A DNA stretch of 64,000 bases from Heterotrichella gracilis (taxonomy: Eukaryota; Sar; Xanthophyceae; Tribonematales; Xanthonemataceae): positions 124,001 through 188,000 of the forward strand of contig JAULBX010022186.1 of NCBI GenBank assembly GCA_032358255.1. The letters run 5' to 3'. This document shows positions 17,764 through 27,050 of the stretch, piece by piece. The notes under the pieces are model-generated. The model saw nothing but the letters and a program-made list of their open reading frames with translations. It had not been told where the DNA came from and searched no databases. The translations under genes were made by a program, and so were the position numbers. Each line of letters starts with the position of its first letter. The first letter of the stretch is position 1.

Positions 17764-18624
17764 ATGAACAAAATACTTTACGTAGCAGGTTTTTCATTAT
17801 TAGCGATCCTATCTTCATGTGGAGATAAACAAGCCGATGAGTTTAAAGATGCAGGTGATACTGTAGCTGTTGATAACACACCGAAAGATACAACTCCAAT
17901 AACAGTAGATGAGAATACAAAATTCAAATTTGATTTTGCTATTGCAAATATCCCATCTCCGGTTTCAAGTGTTAATGAGTTATCAAGTTGGGGCGTTCCA
18001 TACAACACCGCTATTTTAATTGACACTAAAAAACCATTGTCTGGCGATGAATTTTACAAAGCCATACAACTAGGTGCTTTTAATATTGATATGTCTTACG
18101 CCATGGTGAACAACGTTGGCGAAGATGTTTTAAAATACATGAAAGCTGTTTTAGTTAAGTCTGATGCATTAGGTTTAAAAAGTGCGGTTGATCAAATGGT
18201 TGGAAAACGTGCTGAGCAAAACATCGCTAATAAAGATTCGTTATTAAGAATTTTAGATGAGATCTTTGTAAAAAGTGATTCTTACTTAAGAACGAATGAT
18301 CGTGTTTATACTGCATCTGCAGTTTTTGCTGGATCTTGGATAGAAGCATTGTATTTAACTTGTAAAATTACTGAAGCCGGAACTGACGCTGCGATAAAAG
18401 AAAAAGGCTATAAAGAATTATGGGATCAACGTTTTTATTTGAAGAATTTATCTGAATTATTAAATGAGTATAAGGATAAAAAAGAATGCGCGGCATTGAA
18501 CGATCAGTTTAAAGTAATTTTAAATGAGATCACTGCCATTAAAGATCCTAAAGATTTTAAAGAAGCTAACTTTAAAACAATCTCTGAACAGATCTATGCT
18601 TTAAGGGCTTCTATTATTAAATAG
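17764..18624 (+). CDS. Hypothetical lipoprotein
   Basis: 286 residues from ATG 17764; an earlier in-frame start would lie within or before the promoter element. The signal peptide ends in a lipobox LLAILSSC, so Cys19 or so is lipidated. The next residues are acidic and Thr-rich (DKQADEFKDAGDT), a typical Bacteroidota export tether. The rest is mostly helical and is not recognised. It has its own promoter and is followed by a terminator, so it is monocistronic. Confidence 0.75.
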   Translation: MNKILYVAGFSLLAILSSCGDKQADEFKDAGDTVAVDNTPKDTTPITVDENTKFKFDFAIANIPSPVSSVNELSSWGVPYNTAILIDTKKPLSGDEFYKAIQLGAFNIDMSYAMVNNVGEDVLKYMKAVLVKSDALGLKSAVDQMVGKRAEQNIANKDSLLRILDEIFVKSDSYLRTNDRVYTASAVFAGSWIEALYLTCKITEAGTDAAIKEKGYKELWDQRFYLKNLSELLNEYKDKKECAALNDQFKVILNEITAIKDPKDFKEANFKTISEQIYALRASIIK

Positions 18625-18644
18625 TGCCTAAATAGTTAAATTTT

Positions 18645-18675
18645 AAACCTCTCAAGTTTTGGGAGGTTTTTTTTT
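18645..18675 (+). terminator. Intrinsic terminator after the lipoprotein gene
   Basis: AAACCTC (18645-18651) pairs with GAGGTTT (18663-18669), followed by a T run to 18675. Confidence 0.85.
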
Positions 18676-18726
18676 GCCATAACACTTTTATTTTTTGTAA
18701 TTTTAATAAGACTAAAACAATAGCAC

Positions 18727-20307
18727 ATGAAAAAAATTATATTTATTGCATTTACATTTATTACAGTTTTTGCAAGCGCGCAATCGAACTTTCAACGTAA
18801 ACTTTTTCATACAGCACCCGCAGGAAGTCTTATGGAAATTGTATATTCTAATGAATACAATACGAGTACATTTGTTATTAAAAATCTTTATAGCGGCGCT
18901 GTATATACTGGCTTTGCCGAACTCACCAAGTTTACTACAACTACGGGGAATGTTACAAGCAGCAAAACGTTTTCTGTTGCCGGTTATGATCTTATTATAA
19001 CTGACGTTGTAAAAAATAACCAAATGTTATATTTGACAGCTCGATTAACAAATTCTATAAGTACGGTACCATGTGTTATTAAATATAACTTAAGCACGAA
19101 TGCAACGGTATGGAGAAGAGTATTTCCATCAAGTATTTTTCCCTATAACGCAATTGCTTATGATACGGGTGCTAATCTTTTTTTATTAGGGTCTTACACA
19201 AACAGCACTGTATCACAAACAGATCTTATTGTCTCAAAAATGGATACCAATGGCGTATTGATCTGGACAAAAGGTTTTGGAGAATCAACGTTAAACAATA
19301 ATCCGGGAAATATAATATATAATGGTAAACGCCAGTTATATGTAACTACAGTTGCGAATGTTGGAACTTCCGCGCAATCTATAATATTAAGATTAGATTC
19401 ATCGGGAACAATACTAAACTCAAGATCATTAACAACAGCCTTGATCCCTAAATTTGAAAAGAATTTTAGTGCGGTATTAAAGAATAAATTAGTCACAATC
19501 GATAGAACAATAACTTCCGCCGCTTCCAGTCCCGGCCCTTTTTTTATAAGAACGCTTGATACAAATTTAAATGTAATAATTACCAAAACTATAAGTACGT
19601 CTTTTAAAGTTGAAAGTGTATTTAGTAATAATACTAATTTGTTGTTAAGCGGACCAACCGCAACAACAACTTTACTTAAAGGATTTAGAGTTCTTCGTTT
19701 TGATACATTGCTAAATATTGCCGGCTCACGACATTTTAATAAAATAAACACAGTTCCTCCAGGAGGTACATCATCATCATTTATTAATTCAACAAATAAT
19801 TCAATGCACTTTTTTAATCCTGTTGCAAATGATACTGTTTTTGTTGCAAAAACAGATCTTTTTGAGGCTGTCAATTGCAAGGATAGCAGTTTTGTAGCGC
19901 AACCTTCCACGTTAAATTTTGCTGTGAGTGTAGTTGCTTATACAACGGCTATTTTGACGTTAACAACCACAAGTATTACGATGCCTGTTGCTAATACAAC
20001 ATACACCTCTAATTCTACATGTACAGGTTTAACAACAGGTTTAAATTCAATTGCTAATAACGATGAATTTATTTCAGTGTATCCAAATCCGGCTAATGAA
20101 ATTTTAAATGTTAAATTGGAAATGATTAATGGTGAGGAGAAACATATTAGAGTTATAAATTCTTTGGGACAAGTTTTAATTGATCAAAGATCTTCGGACG
20201 ATAAGTTAAAATTTGAGATCGGTAATTTCAAAAAAGGCATCTATTTTATTTCTTTGTACAACACGAACGAACAACTTATTTATACTAAGAAATTTATAAA
20301 AGAATAA
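18727..20307 (+). CDS. T9SS cargo protein, repeat-rich, function unknown
   Basis: 526 residues. A signal peptide (MKKIIFIAFTFITVFASAQ) sends it to the periplasm. The last 75 residues (from VYPNPANEILNV, through LGQVL and GIYFISLY, to KKFIKE) are a type A T9SS C-terminal sorting domain, so it crosses the outer membrane by the type IX system and is probably surface-attached or released. The middle has repeated short strands with Asp/Asn/Gly turns (for example DTNLNVIITKTIST, DTLLNIAGSRHF), suggesting a beta-propeller-like sensor or adhesin fold. No enzyme motif is visible. Convergent with the hybrid kinase gene, ten bases between stops. Confidence 0.8.
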   Translation: MKKIIFIAFTFITVFASAQSNFQRKLFHTAPAGSLMEIVYSNEYNTSTFVIKNLYSGAVYTGFAELTKFTTTTGNVTSSKTFSVAGYDLIITDVVKNNQMLYLTARLTNSISTVPCVIKYNLSTNATVWRRVFPSSIFPYNAIAYDTGANLFLLGSYTNSTVSQTDLIVSKMDTNGVLIWTKGFGESTLNNNPGNIIYNGKRQLYVTTVANVGTSAQSIILRLDSSGTILNSRSLTTALIPKFEKNFSAVLKNKLVTIDRTITSAASSPGPFFIRTLDTNLNVIITKTISTSFKVESVFSNNTNLLLSGPTATTTLLKGFRVLRFDTLLNIAGSRHFNKINTVPPGGTSSSFINSTNNSMHFFNPVANDTVFVAKTDLFEAVNCKDSSFVAQPSTLNFAVSVVAYTTAILTLTTTSITMPVANTTYTSNSTCTGLTTGLNSIANNDEFISVYPNPANEILNVKLEMINGEEKHIRVINSLGQVLIDQRSSDDKLKFEIGNFKKGIYFISLYNTNEQLIYTKKFIKE

Positions 20308-20317
20308 ATAAACGTTG

Positions 20318-22963
20318 CTATTTATTCTTCTGAAGCATTTGTGTTGGCGAAACTCCAAAATGCTGTGTAAAACATTTTGTGAAGTAGGATTGTGACGAAA
20401 AACCAGTTTGGTATGCAACTTCAGTGATATTACCGTTCTTGCTTAATAATAATTCATTTGCTTTCTCTAAACGAATAACTTTTATTATTTCTGAAGGTGA
20501 GAGACCTGTAATGGCTTTAACTTTACGTTGAAAATGACTTCGGTTGGTAGCCATCTGATCAGCCAGTTTTTCCACGGAAAGTTCGGAGTCTTCAATTTGT
20601 TTAAATATTAGAGCGAATAATTTTTGTGTGTAAGGTTCTGTGCCTACAAATTTCTCTTCTACCTTTTTCTCAGGTTGTGCTATTAATTCTTTGAACTCTG
20701 TTTTGCGTTTACTAAGTATTTCGAGTTGATTAATTACAAGCGAAAGTAATTCATCAGGTAAAAATGGTTTTGCCAAATAACCTTGCGCACCTAACTTTAA
20801 AGCCTCCATCCGTGATTCCGGTGCGGCTTTAGCAGAAAGAATAATTACCGGAATGTGGTTGTAGTGTGTATTGTTCTTTATTGCTTTTAAAAGCCCCAGG
20901 CCATCCAGTTCGGGCATCATAAGATCGGATATAACCAGGTCTGGCAGTGTTTTTTCCAACAACTCTAAGGCTTCTTTGCCATTAACCGCTTTTAACACTT
21001 TAAATTTATTTTGCCCTAAAAAACTTGAGTTAAACTCTAAGATATCTTTATCATCTTCCACTAGTAAAATTTGATAGATATGATCGTCGGTTGTTACGGT
21101 GCTTGTATTTTGTTTTATAACCGCAATATCATCTTTTGTTTTAAGATCAAGTGTTACTGTAAATGTAGAGCCTTTACCTTCTTTACTTTTAACGCTGATA
21201 GAGCCATGGTGTAGGTCTACAAGTTCTTTTACCAGCGATAGACCAATCCCCACACCCTTAGTGCTGGATGCAGTTTTATCACTACGGTAAAAACGATCGA
21301 AGATATTTTCCTGATCTTTTTGCGAAATGCCAACGCCGGTATCCCATACGTTTACGGTTAGTTTAATGCCATGCTCATTTTCCTCAGTGTAAACATCAAT
21401 ACCAACCTGGTTGTTGTTGGGTGTATATTTTATAGCGTTACTCAATAAATTACCGGTTATTTTTTCAAGTGAATCTTTATCAAAAAACGCAACTTTGTTG
21501 GGTATTACAAAGTTGTGCAACAGGCTAATGTTCTTTTCTATTGCGATCTTTGTATAAGTAATTAAAAGCTGGTCGTAAAATAATTCAATATCACCAAAGG
21601 TCTCGTTAAGTTTATATTTTACGGAATCTATTTTCGAAATGTCTAACATTTGATTAACTAATTCGTTCAAACGTTTTATATTGCGCTCGGCCAGTTCAAT
21701 ATTTTGCTGATCATCTGTTGAATTTAGTTTCTTTTTTAATACGGTTAAAGGTGCTTGTATCATACTAAGTGGTGTGCGGATCTCGTGCACCACATTCGAA
21801 AAGAATTTTTTCTTGGCTTCTTCTATTTTTACGTTTAGTCGTTTTTTAAAGTTAAAATAGAAAACCAAAACTACCATTATGCCCACAATAAGTATAATGG
21901 CAATAAGCGATAAATAAATGCGACGGTTCTGTTCTTGTATCTCTAATGTCTGCGCTGCTATCTCTTCTTTTTGTTTTTGTACGATCTCGCTTTTCTCTAT
22001 TTTAAACTGCTTGTCAAGCCTGGCCGTGTATTCGCTTATTTCTTTTTTTTGATTCGCATTGTTCGTTTCAATATGTTTTCTAAAATACTCCGCAGATCGT
22101 TTATAATCTTTAAGGTCAGAATAGGCTTCAGCAAGGTTTCCGTAAAGCGTTAGCTTATTGGTCTCCAGTTTATATTCGTTCGTTATTTTTTCAACCTCTA
22201 AATATGTTTCGAGTGCTTTTTTAAAGTCATTTTTTAAATGGTAAATCAAACCTAAATTAAAAAGAGGGGTCATTTCATCTCTTTTATTATTTAATTTTTT
22301 CCATAGATCAAGCGCTTTTAAATAATATATTTCAGCAGAATCCAGATTATTTAAGGTTTGCCAATGAGCACCCTGTACCTGAAAAAAATGGGCAGATAAT
22401 TGAGCGTCCTTTATTTTGCCTGCTAATATTCTTACTTGTTTTAACATCAATGCAGAACTGTCAATTTCGCCCAGGCGTCTATGCATGGTACTTAAATTAA
22501 TAAGACAATTGGCGGCCCTGTAATTATCCTTCATAGCCCGTCGTATTTTTATTTCTTCGCGGTAGTATGATTTTGCAATAGCCGGGTTATTGCGGTGAAA
22601 ACTTAATATGCCAAGCTCATTGTAGATGCTGGCTTTTAAAAAGTCCTCCGTTGTATCGTTACACAACTTAAGCGCGTCGTAAAAAAGATCTGCAGCTTTT
22701 TTTTCATTATTGAGCCGCGCAAAAATGTTTCCCTTAAGAAAAATAGCAGATATCCGATAATAATTGGAGTTTTTTTCTTTAGAGGCTATTAATAACTGTT
22801 CTGCAAAAATTAAGGACGAATCATACTTTTTTTTTTGAAAGCTCCGTTGAGAAAGTTCTTCCAATTCTTTCAATTTTTTATCCTGCGAATAAACCGTAGT
22901 GGCAAAAAAAGCAAATAAAAGAAAGTAATAAAGGCTTTTAATTTTTAATGAACTGTGCTTCAC
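20318..22963 (-). CDS. TPR-linked hybrid histidine kinase/response regulator with AraC output
   Basis: 881 residues uniting a whole two-component path. In order: signal peptide (about 10-26), TPR repeats (about 35-300) in the periplasm, coiled coil, membrane helix at 350-371, HisKA with HEIRTP (His394), HATPase with GNLLSNAIKYTP (N box), DTGVGI (541-546) and GVGIGL (570-575), receiver domain (about 632-748; acidic pair 637-638, phospho-acceptor Asp680, Lys732), and an AraC-type DNA-binding domain (about 785-878). It resembles the hybrid systems of Bacteroides but with a TPR sensor instead of a beta-propeller. All phosphotransfer residues are intact. Targets may include the adjacent T9SS genes (inference from position only). 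Confidence 0.93.
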   Translation of the reverse strand: MKHSSLKIKSLYYFLLFAFFATTVYSQDKKLKELEELSQRSFQKKKYDSSLIFAEQLLIASKEKNSNYYRISAIFLKGNIFARLNNEKKAADLFYDALKLCNDTTEDFLKASIYNELGILSFHRNNPAIAKSYYREEIKIRRAMKDNYRAANCLINLSTMHRRLGEIDSSALMLKQVRILAGKIKDAQLSAHFFQVQGAHWQTLNNLDSAEIYYLKALDLWKKLNNKRDEMTPLFNLGLIYHLKNDFKKALETYLEVEKITNEYKLETNKLTLYGNLAEAYSDLKDYKRSAEYFRKHIETNNANQKKEISEYTARLDKQFKIEKSEIVQKQKEEIAAQTLEIQEQNRRIYLSLIAIILIVGIMVVLVFYFNFKKRLNVKIEEAKKKFFSNVVHEIRTPLSMIQAPLTVLKKKLNSTDDQQNIELAERNIKRLNELVNQMLDISKIDSVKYKLNETFGDIELFYDQLLITYTKIAIEKNISLLHNFVIPNKVAFFDKDSLEKITGNLLSNAIKYTPNNNQVGIDVYTEENEHGIKLTVNVWDTGVGISQKDQENIFDRFYRSDKTASSTKGVGIGLSLVKELVDLHHGSISVKSKEGKGSTFTVTLDLKTKDDIAVIKQNTSTVTTDDHIYQILLVEDDKDILEFNSSFLGQNKFKVLKAVNGKEALELLEKTLPDLVISDLMMPELDGLGLLKAIKNNTHYNHIPVIILSAKAAPESRMEALKLGAQGYLAKPFLPDELLSLVINQLEILSKRKTEFKELIAQPEKKVEEKFVGTEPYTQKLFALIFKQIEDSELSVEKLADQMATNRSHFQRKVKAITGLSPSEIIKVIRLEKANELLLSKNGNITEVAYQTGFSSQSYFTKCFTQHFGVSPTQMLQKNK

Positions 22964-22985
22964 GGTTGGTTAGTGTATTTTAATT

Positions 22986-25103
22986 TTACCTTGAAATAAT
23001 AAGTTTTTTGGTCAGCGATGCTTCATCTACTGTTAACTTATACAAATAGATGCCACCAGCAAGGGCGCTCGTATTAAATGGCACGGTATGCCAACCCTCA
23101 TCAAGATTCATATCCATTAAGCTTATGCTGTGTTTTCCAAGCATATCTGTAATTTCCAGTTTAACATGCGCACAGTTATCTAATCTAAAGTCAAAAGTGC
23201 AATTTGTGTTGGATGGATTTGGGTAACAATTAATAAATGTTTTATTTTCTTTTGGTGAACCATAATTTGAAATGCCTAATGCCGGATAATTCTCAAAATG
23301 CAAAATAACATCGCCAGGTGTAAAATTTGACTTAATAACAGTGATAGGATTTCCTAGATCGTCCTGTGCTTTAATATGCGCTAACATCTGACCTTTATCT
23401 ACAACAAAACTAATGGTAGGATCAAGCGGGAGTAAAGCTGAAGGAACAATTACAGTTAAAGAATCGTTAGAGATCTTTGACGTAAAATTTATCAATTCTC
23501 TTTTTTTCCAATACGAGGCAAAATTATCAAGGTTGGTAACATACACACCACTTGGCAAACCGTTAATAAGATCCTGCTGTGCGGTTAATTTATATTTACG
23601 GGTTGGATGTATCAATAGAACATTAGGCGCATGATTAGCCATGTTACGGTTAATAACATCGAGCCAGGTTGCAACCTTTTGCGGATAATTTGTTATAGAA
23701 ATTGGGTTGGAAGTAAATACATCCGAAATGGTCATAGGGTATTCCCACACATTAGTGAGCGCGCCGGTAGATGACCTGTCTTTACGCTGCTGGTATGGAA
23801 AATTGGTTAGGATATCTGCTGCAGAAAAAGTTGTACTGTTTGTGTAGCCGCAGGTATCTAAAGCATTAATAAGTTTATCATGAAAACATAAATAACCCGC
23901 ACGAAAAGTTTTAACCACCACTCCGAAATTATTTTCTAACAGCCCTTTTGAAACTTCTGTCTCGCCTAAAACAGAACCGGCAGTGGTTGAGCCTGTGCCA
24001 AAATTGTATGGTAAATAATTGGAAGAGGTATTGCCTAATACACCCAAAGGAAAAACAGATTCGTCGTCAAAGTCAGGGAAATGGCCTACAGAGTGACTAC
24101 CGGCAACATGTCCTTTACTTAAGACATATTGCACTTTTGGAATAGTGTTAAGATTGTAAAAGTCAGACAACAAGCCATCATTAATATAATGGGTTGTAAA
24201 AAAATAAGATGCTTTTATACCAAGCGAAGCTTCATAGTCTGCATAAAAATGCATGGTGTCATAACCGGAGGTCGCATCCACATCATGCGTTATCATTAAA
24301 GAGGTCTTACTATTGTAAGGTGAGGTATGCAACCAAACCGATCTTGGTGCATGCGCCTGGTAAATTCCTTTTATAAAAAGCACAACGGCATCTGACGTTG
24401 GTTCAAAAGCGTTAGAGTAAAATCTATTAGCATCAAAATCTAAATTCTGTTGATTAATGGCAATTAAATTTCTGAATGAAAACCCTAAAGCATAGGCTGT
24501 ACCTAAGCCGTAAATTCTTTTGGTAATGGCAGTTGTGTTATTGTTGTAAACCGCCAGAGATAAAGCACCGGCAACATCGTAATGCCTTGTATTAATAACT
24601 GCTGTATAGGTTGTTTTACCTAGCGAAATGGTTTGCTCCATGGTATCGTTTAACCATTTAAAAGCGGGATCGTTTAAAAAGTAATTAAATTTAATGGTGT
24701 AATTAGAATTGCTATTTGTGTTTGCAGTTATACCAAAGAGCGTGTTAAAATAAGGATCTCTTACACTTGCTGCAATTAAAACACCACCTCTGTTAACATA
24801 ATTGATCAACGTATCTTTTTCGTTAGTCGTAAACGTACTAACATCAAATTTTGAAGAACCCAATATAGTTCCATAATTTTTTGCAACATTTACGTCTGAA
24901 GTAATGATAAACGGAATGCCGGCTGTTTTTAAAATGTATTTGGCGGAGGAAACCTCTACATCTGAGGTTTCGGCATTTTTTAGTGTAAGATCGAGCAGGG
25001 CAACGGTACGTTTACCGCTAGTGGACGTAATTTGAGAATTACCGGCAAGGTGAAACAAGGTAACAAAACCTATAAATAACACTAACCGGAAGATCTTTTT
25101 CAT
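22986..25103 (-). CDS. T9SS-exported NodB/CE4-like polysaccharide deacetylase
   Basis: 705 residues. Signal peptide (1-23), then about 30-250 that resemble a glutamine-amidotransferase-like Rossmann fold. The NodB-type deacetylase region follows: THDVDA (Asp274, Asp276; motif 1), HSVGH (His337, His341; metal site), FRAGY (Arg401; motif 3) and LLIHP (His499; motif 5). The C-terminus from CYPNPSNTNCTF to TKKLIISR is a T9SS sorting domain. Predicted to remove acetyl groups from a surface or environmental polysaccharide outside the cell. Motif 1 departs from the usual TFDD, so the substrate is uncertain. It lies 22 bases upstream of the hybrid kinase gene on the same strand, suggesting co-transcription. 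Confidence 0.78.
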   Translation of the reverse strand: MKKIFRLVLFIGFVTLFHLAGNSQITSTSGKRTVALLDLTLKNAETSDVEVSSAKYILKTAGIPFIITSDVNVAKNYGTILGSSKFDVSTFTTNEKDTLINYVNRGGVLIAASVRDPYFNTLFGITANTNSNSNYTIKFNYFLNDPAFKWLNDTMEQTISLGKTTYTAVINTRHYDVAGALSLAVYNNNTTAITKRIYGLGTAYALGFSFRNLIAINQQNLDFDANRFYSNAFEPTSDAVVLFIKGIYQAHAPRSVWLHTSPYNSKTSLMITHDVDATSGYDTMHFYADYEASLGIKASYFFTTHYINDGLLSDFYNLNTIPKVQYVLSKGHVAGSHSVGHFPDFDDESVFPLGVLGNTSSNYLPYNFGTGSTTAGSVLGETEVSKGLLENNFGVVVKTFRAGYLCFHDKLINALDTCGYTNSTTFSAADILTNFPYQQRKDRSSTGALTNVWEYPMTISDVFTSNPISITNYPQKVATWLDVINRNMANHAPNVLLIHPTRKYKLTAQQDLINGLPSGVYVTNLDNFASYWKKRELINFTSKISNDSLTVIVPSALLPLDPTISFVVDKGQMLAHIKAQDDLGNPITVIKSNFTPGDVILHFENYPALGISNYGSPKENKTFINCYPNPSNTNCTFDFRLDNCAHVKLEITDMLGKHSISLMDMNLDEGWHTVPFNTSALAGGIYLYKLTVDEASLTKKLIISR

Positions 25104-25305
25104 AAGGCAATTTACGAAATTTTTTTAGAGGGCAAAAATGCCTTTAAAGCCTCTCTATTTAGTAGAAAGTGGGAGTTTTTGTAGAGATGTTTCCTCAAAA
25201 GAACAGTTCCCATATTGCTATTCGTAGCCAATTACACTATTATATGGTCTTAAACACTTCTGGCATCAAATTTTCAGCTAAATAGGCTATTAAAACATTA
25301 TAACC

Positions 25306-25560
25306 ATGAAAAAAACTACTTTACTAATTATTGCGGCCTTTGCATTTTGCATTACGTCGTGCAAAAAAGACCGTACATGCGAGTGTGTTACAACACATAC
25401 TTCATCAGGCGGAACAACAACCACTACACCTAACGACAACGTTACCTACAGGGAAATAAAAAAAGCACAGGCAAAAGACCTTTGTCAAAAATCTACCCGT
25501 GTTTATGTAAGTCCATCTGGTGCCACATCAACAGATGTTTATGATTGTAAATTAAAATAA
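25306..25560 (+). CDS. Small Cys-rich lipoprotein, copy 1
   Basis: 84 residues with signal peptide and lipobox (CITSCKKD). The mature part begins CKKDRTCECVT and is Thr-rich, with two further cysteines near the C-terminus (DLCQKS, YDCKLK). Copy 2 follows after nine bases and has the same start (CRKERTCECKT) and end (ECDLK), so the two arose by tandem duplication and then diverged. Function unknown; the conserved cysteines suggest disulfides or metal binding outside the inner membrane. Confidence 0.75.
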   Translation: MKKTTLLIIAAFAFCITSCKKDRTCECVTTHTSSGGTTTTTPNDNVTYREIKKAQAKDLCQKSTRVYVSPSGATSTDVYDCKLK

Positions 25561-25569
25561 TTAAAGAAA

Positions 25570-25866
25570 ATGAAAAAGATATTTATACCAGCTATTATTG
25601 CTTTAAGCATTGCTACTGTTTCTTGCAGAAAAGAACGTACCTGCGAATGTAAGACCACAGCTACCGAAGTTAGAAGCGGTTTTGGGGCGCAAACTACAAC
25701 CGATGTTTCACAAACTAAAGTAACTACTGAAAAACAACGTAAACGCCCGTTCAGATACAGCGAACATTGCTTTTCTGATAGCTACAGCTACAACGACGAT
25801 GGCGGAAACGGACCAAGCGCATGGTCTTCGGTTACTACCGTTGAAACTGAATGTGATCTTAAATAA
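25570..25866 (+). CDS. Small Cys-rich lipoprotein, copy 2
   Basis: 98 residues, paralogue of the preceding gene. Lipobox SIATVSC, then RKERTCECKTTATE; cysteines recur at EHCFSDS and ECDLK. The middle is longer than in copy 1 and has a basic patch (KQRKRPFRYS) and a Gly/Asn/Asp turn. Both copies share one transcript by position. Function unknown. Confidence 0.75.
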   Translation: MKKIFIPAIIALSIATVSCRKERTCECKTTATEVRSGFGAQTTTDVSQTKVTTEKQRKRPFRYSEHCFSDSYSYNDDGGNGPSAWSSVTTVETECDLK

Positions 25867-25873
25867 TTGATCT

Positions 25874-25958
25874 CGTCATTGCGAGTGGTAGCGAAGCAAT
25901 CTCAAACACAGATTGCTTCGTCGCCGCTTGCGAAAACGGAAAACTCCTTGCAATGACG
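25874..25958. repeat. Dispersed palindromic repeat (CGTCATTGCGAG type)
   Basis: CGTCATTGCGAG at the left is mirrored by GCAATGACG at the right, and AGCGAAGCAATCT pairs with AGATTGCTTCG inside. This is a widespread intergenic repeat type in many bacterial genomes. It sits directly after the lipoprotein pair. Confidence 0.75.
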
Positions 25959-25967
25959 ATGGATTTT

Positions 25968-25998
25968 AAAGCACAATAACTTTTAGTTATTGTGCTTT
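25968..25998. terminator. Perfect 13-bp hairpin between convergent genes
   Basis: AAAGCACAATAAC (25968-25980) pairs fully with GTTATTGTGCTTT (25986-25998) around TTTTA. It overlaps the last codons of the convergent oxidoreductase gene. U-runs are short on both sides, so the terminator role is likely but not certain. Confidence 0.55.
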
Positions 25999-26954
25999 AT
26001 TGTTATTACCACGTTACCGGTTTTTTCGCCTTTCTCAACGTATTTGGTGGCTTCAACGATCTCTTCAAGGGGATACGTTTTGTCTATGATGGCTTTGTAT
26101 TTTCCGGCTTCTACTAATTCTCTAAAAAAGACCATATCTTCTTTCTTATCTACTGGAATAGGGAAGAGCACTTTTTTACCGCCGGAGAGAGGTGTAAAAA
26201 GAGTATAAAAAACATTTTGCGACATATAGCCCAACTCCGATGAAATATAAATGCCTTTTGGTTTTAGTATCTTTTTGCACTTACCAAATGAGCTTTTGCC
26301 TACCGAATCGAACACAACATCAAACAACTCGCCGCATTGGGTGAAATCTTCTTTAGTGTAATCAATTACTTTGTTTGCGCCTAATGACTTTACTAACTCT
26401 AACCTTTTTGTGTCACACACAGCTGTAATATCGGCTCCAAAATGTTTGAGTAATTGAACAGTTGAAGAACCAATAGAACCTGAAGCACCATTCACTAAAA
26501 CTTTCTTTGGCTTTGTAAAGTCTATCTTTTTAATATTTGCATAAGCTAAAAAAGCACCATCGCAAACGGCAGCAGCTTCCTGGTACGACATATTATTTGG
26601 CTTTAGAGTAATTGCTTTTTCTTCTTTTACACAAACATATTGTGCATGTGTACCAAAATGAAAGGTGTTTAAACCAAACACCTGGTCGCCCAGCTTAAAG
26701 GTTTTTACATTCTTGCCAATAGCTTCTACTTCACCGGCCAATTCTGTACCCAAGATATGTTTTCTGGGTGAAAAAAGTCCACCAACTAACCTTACTATAA
26801 AATACTCAGGGTTACGAAAACCGCAATCGGTACGGTTTACCGTAGTAGCATGGATTTTTATAAGCACCTCGTTATCTTTTGGTAAAGGTTTGGCAACCTC
26901 TTTAACTTGCAAAACTTCAGGCGGACCATATTTTGTATTGACAGATGCTTTCAT
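25983..26954 (-). CDS. Zinc-independent MDR-type NAD(P)-dependent oxidoreductase
   Basis: 323 residues of the medium-chain dehydrogenase/reductase superfamily. GroES-like N-terminal half with NRTDCGFR, GTELAGEVEAIG and a Rossmann half with VNGASGSIGSSTVQLLK as the cofactor loop. The zinc-ligand cysteines of alcohol dehydrogenases are absent, which places it with quinone-oxidoreductase-like enzymes. Substrate unknown. Single gene; its end overlaps the hairpin shared with the convergent lipoprotein unit. Confidence 0.85.
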   Translation of the reverse strand: MKASVNTKYGPPEVLQVKEVAKPLPKDNEVLIKIHATTVNRTDCGFRNPEYFIVRLVGGLFSPRKHILGTELAGEVEAIGKNVKTFKLGDQVFGLNTFHFGTHAQYVCVKEEKAITLKPNNMSYQEAAAVCDGAFLAYANIKKIDFTKPKKVLVNGASGSIGSSTVQLLKHFGADITAVCDTKRLELVKSLGANKVIDYTKEDFTQCGELFDVVFDSVGKSSFGKCKKILKPKGIYISSELGYMSQNVFYTLFTPLSGGKKVLFPIPVDKKEDMVFFRELVEAGKYKAIIDKTYPLEEIVEATKYVEKGEKTGNVVITIKHNN

Positions 26955-27050
26955 AGTTGAACAAAGCTATTATAAAAACAATAATAGCTTATAAAATATA
27001 CATGTGCGGAAAAATACTGTTATGAGAAGGTGTTTTGACGATTATCAATT

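Noticed and set aside
19194-19910. A 238-codon open frame antisense to the T9SS cargo gene
   Set aside because: The plus frame has a signal peptide and sorting domain; the antisense product has no recognisable feature.
25104-25305. A possible small gene or RNA between the deacetylase and the mini-lipoproteins
   Set aside because: No convincing frame or structure was found; probably promoter region only.
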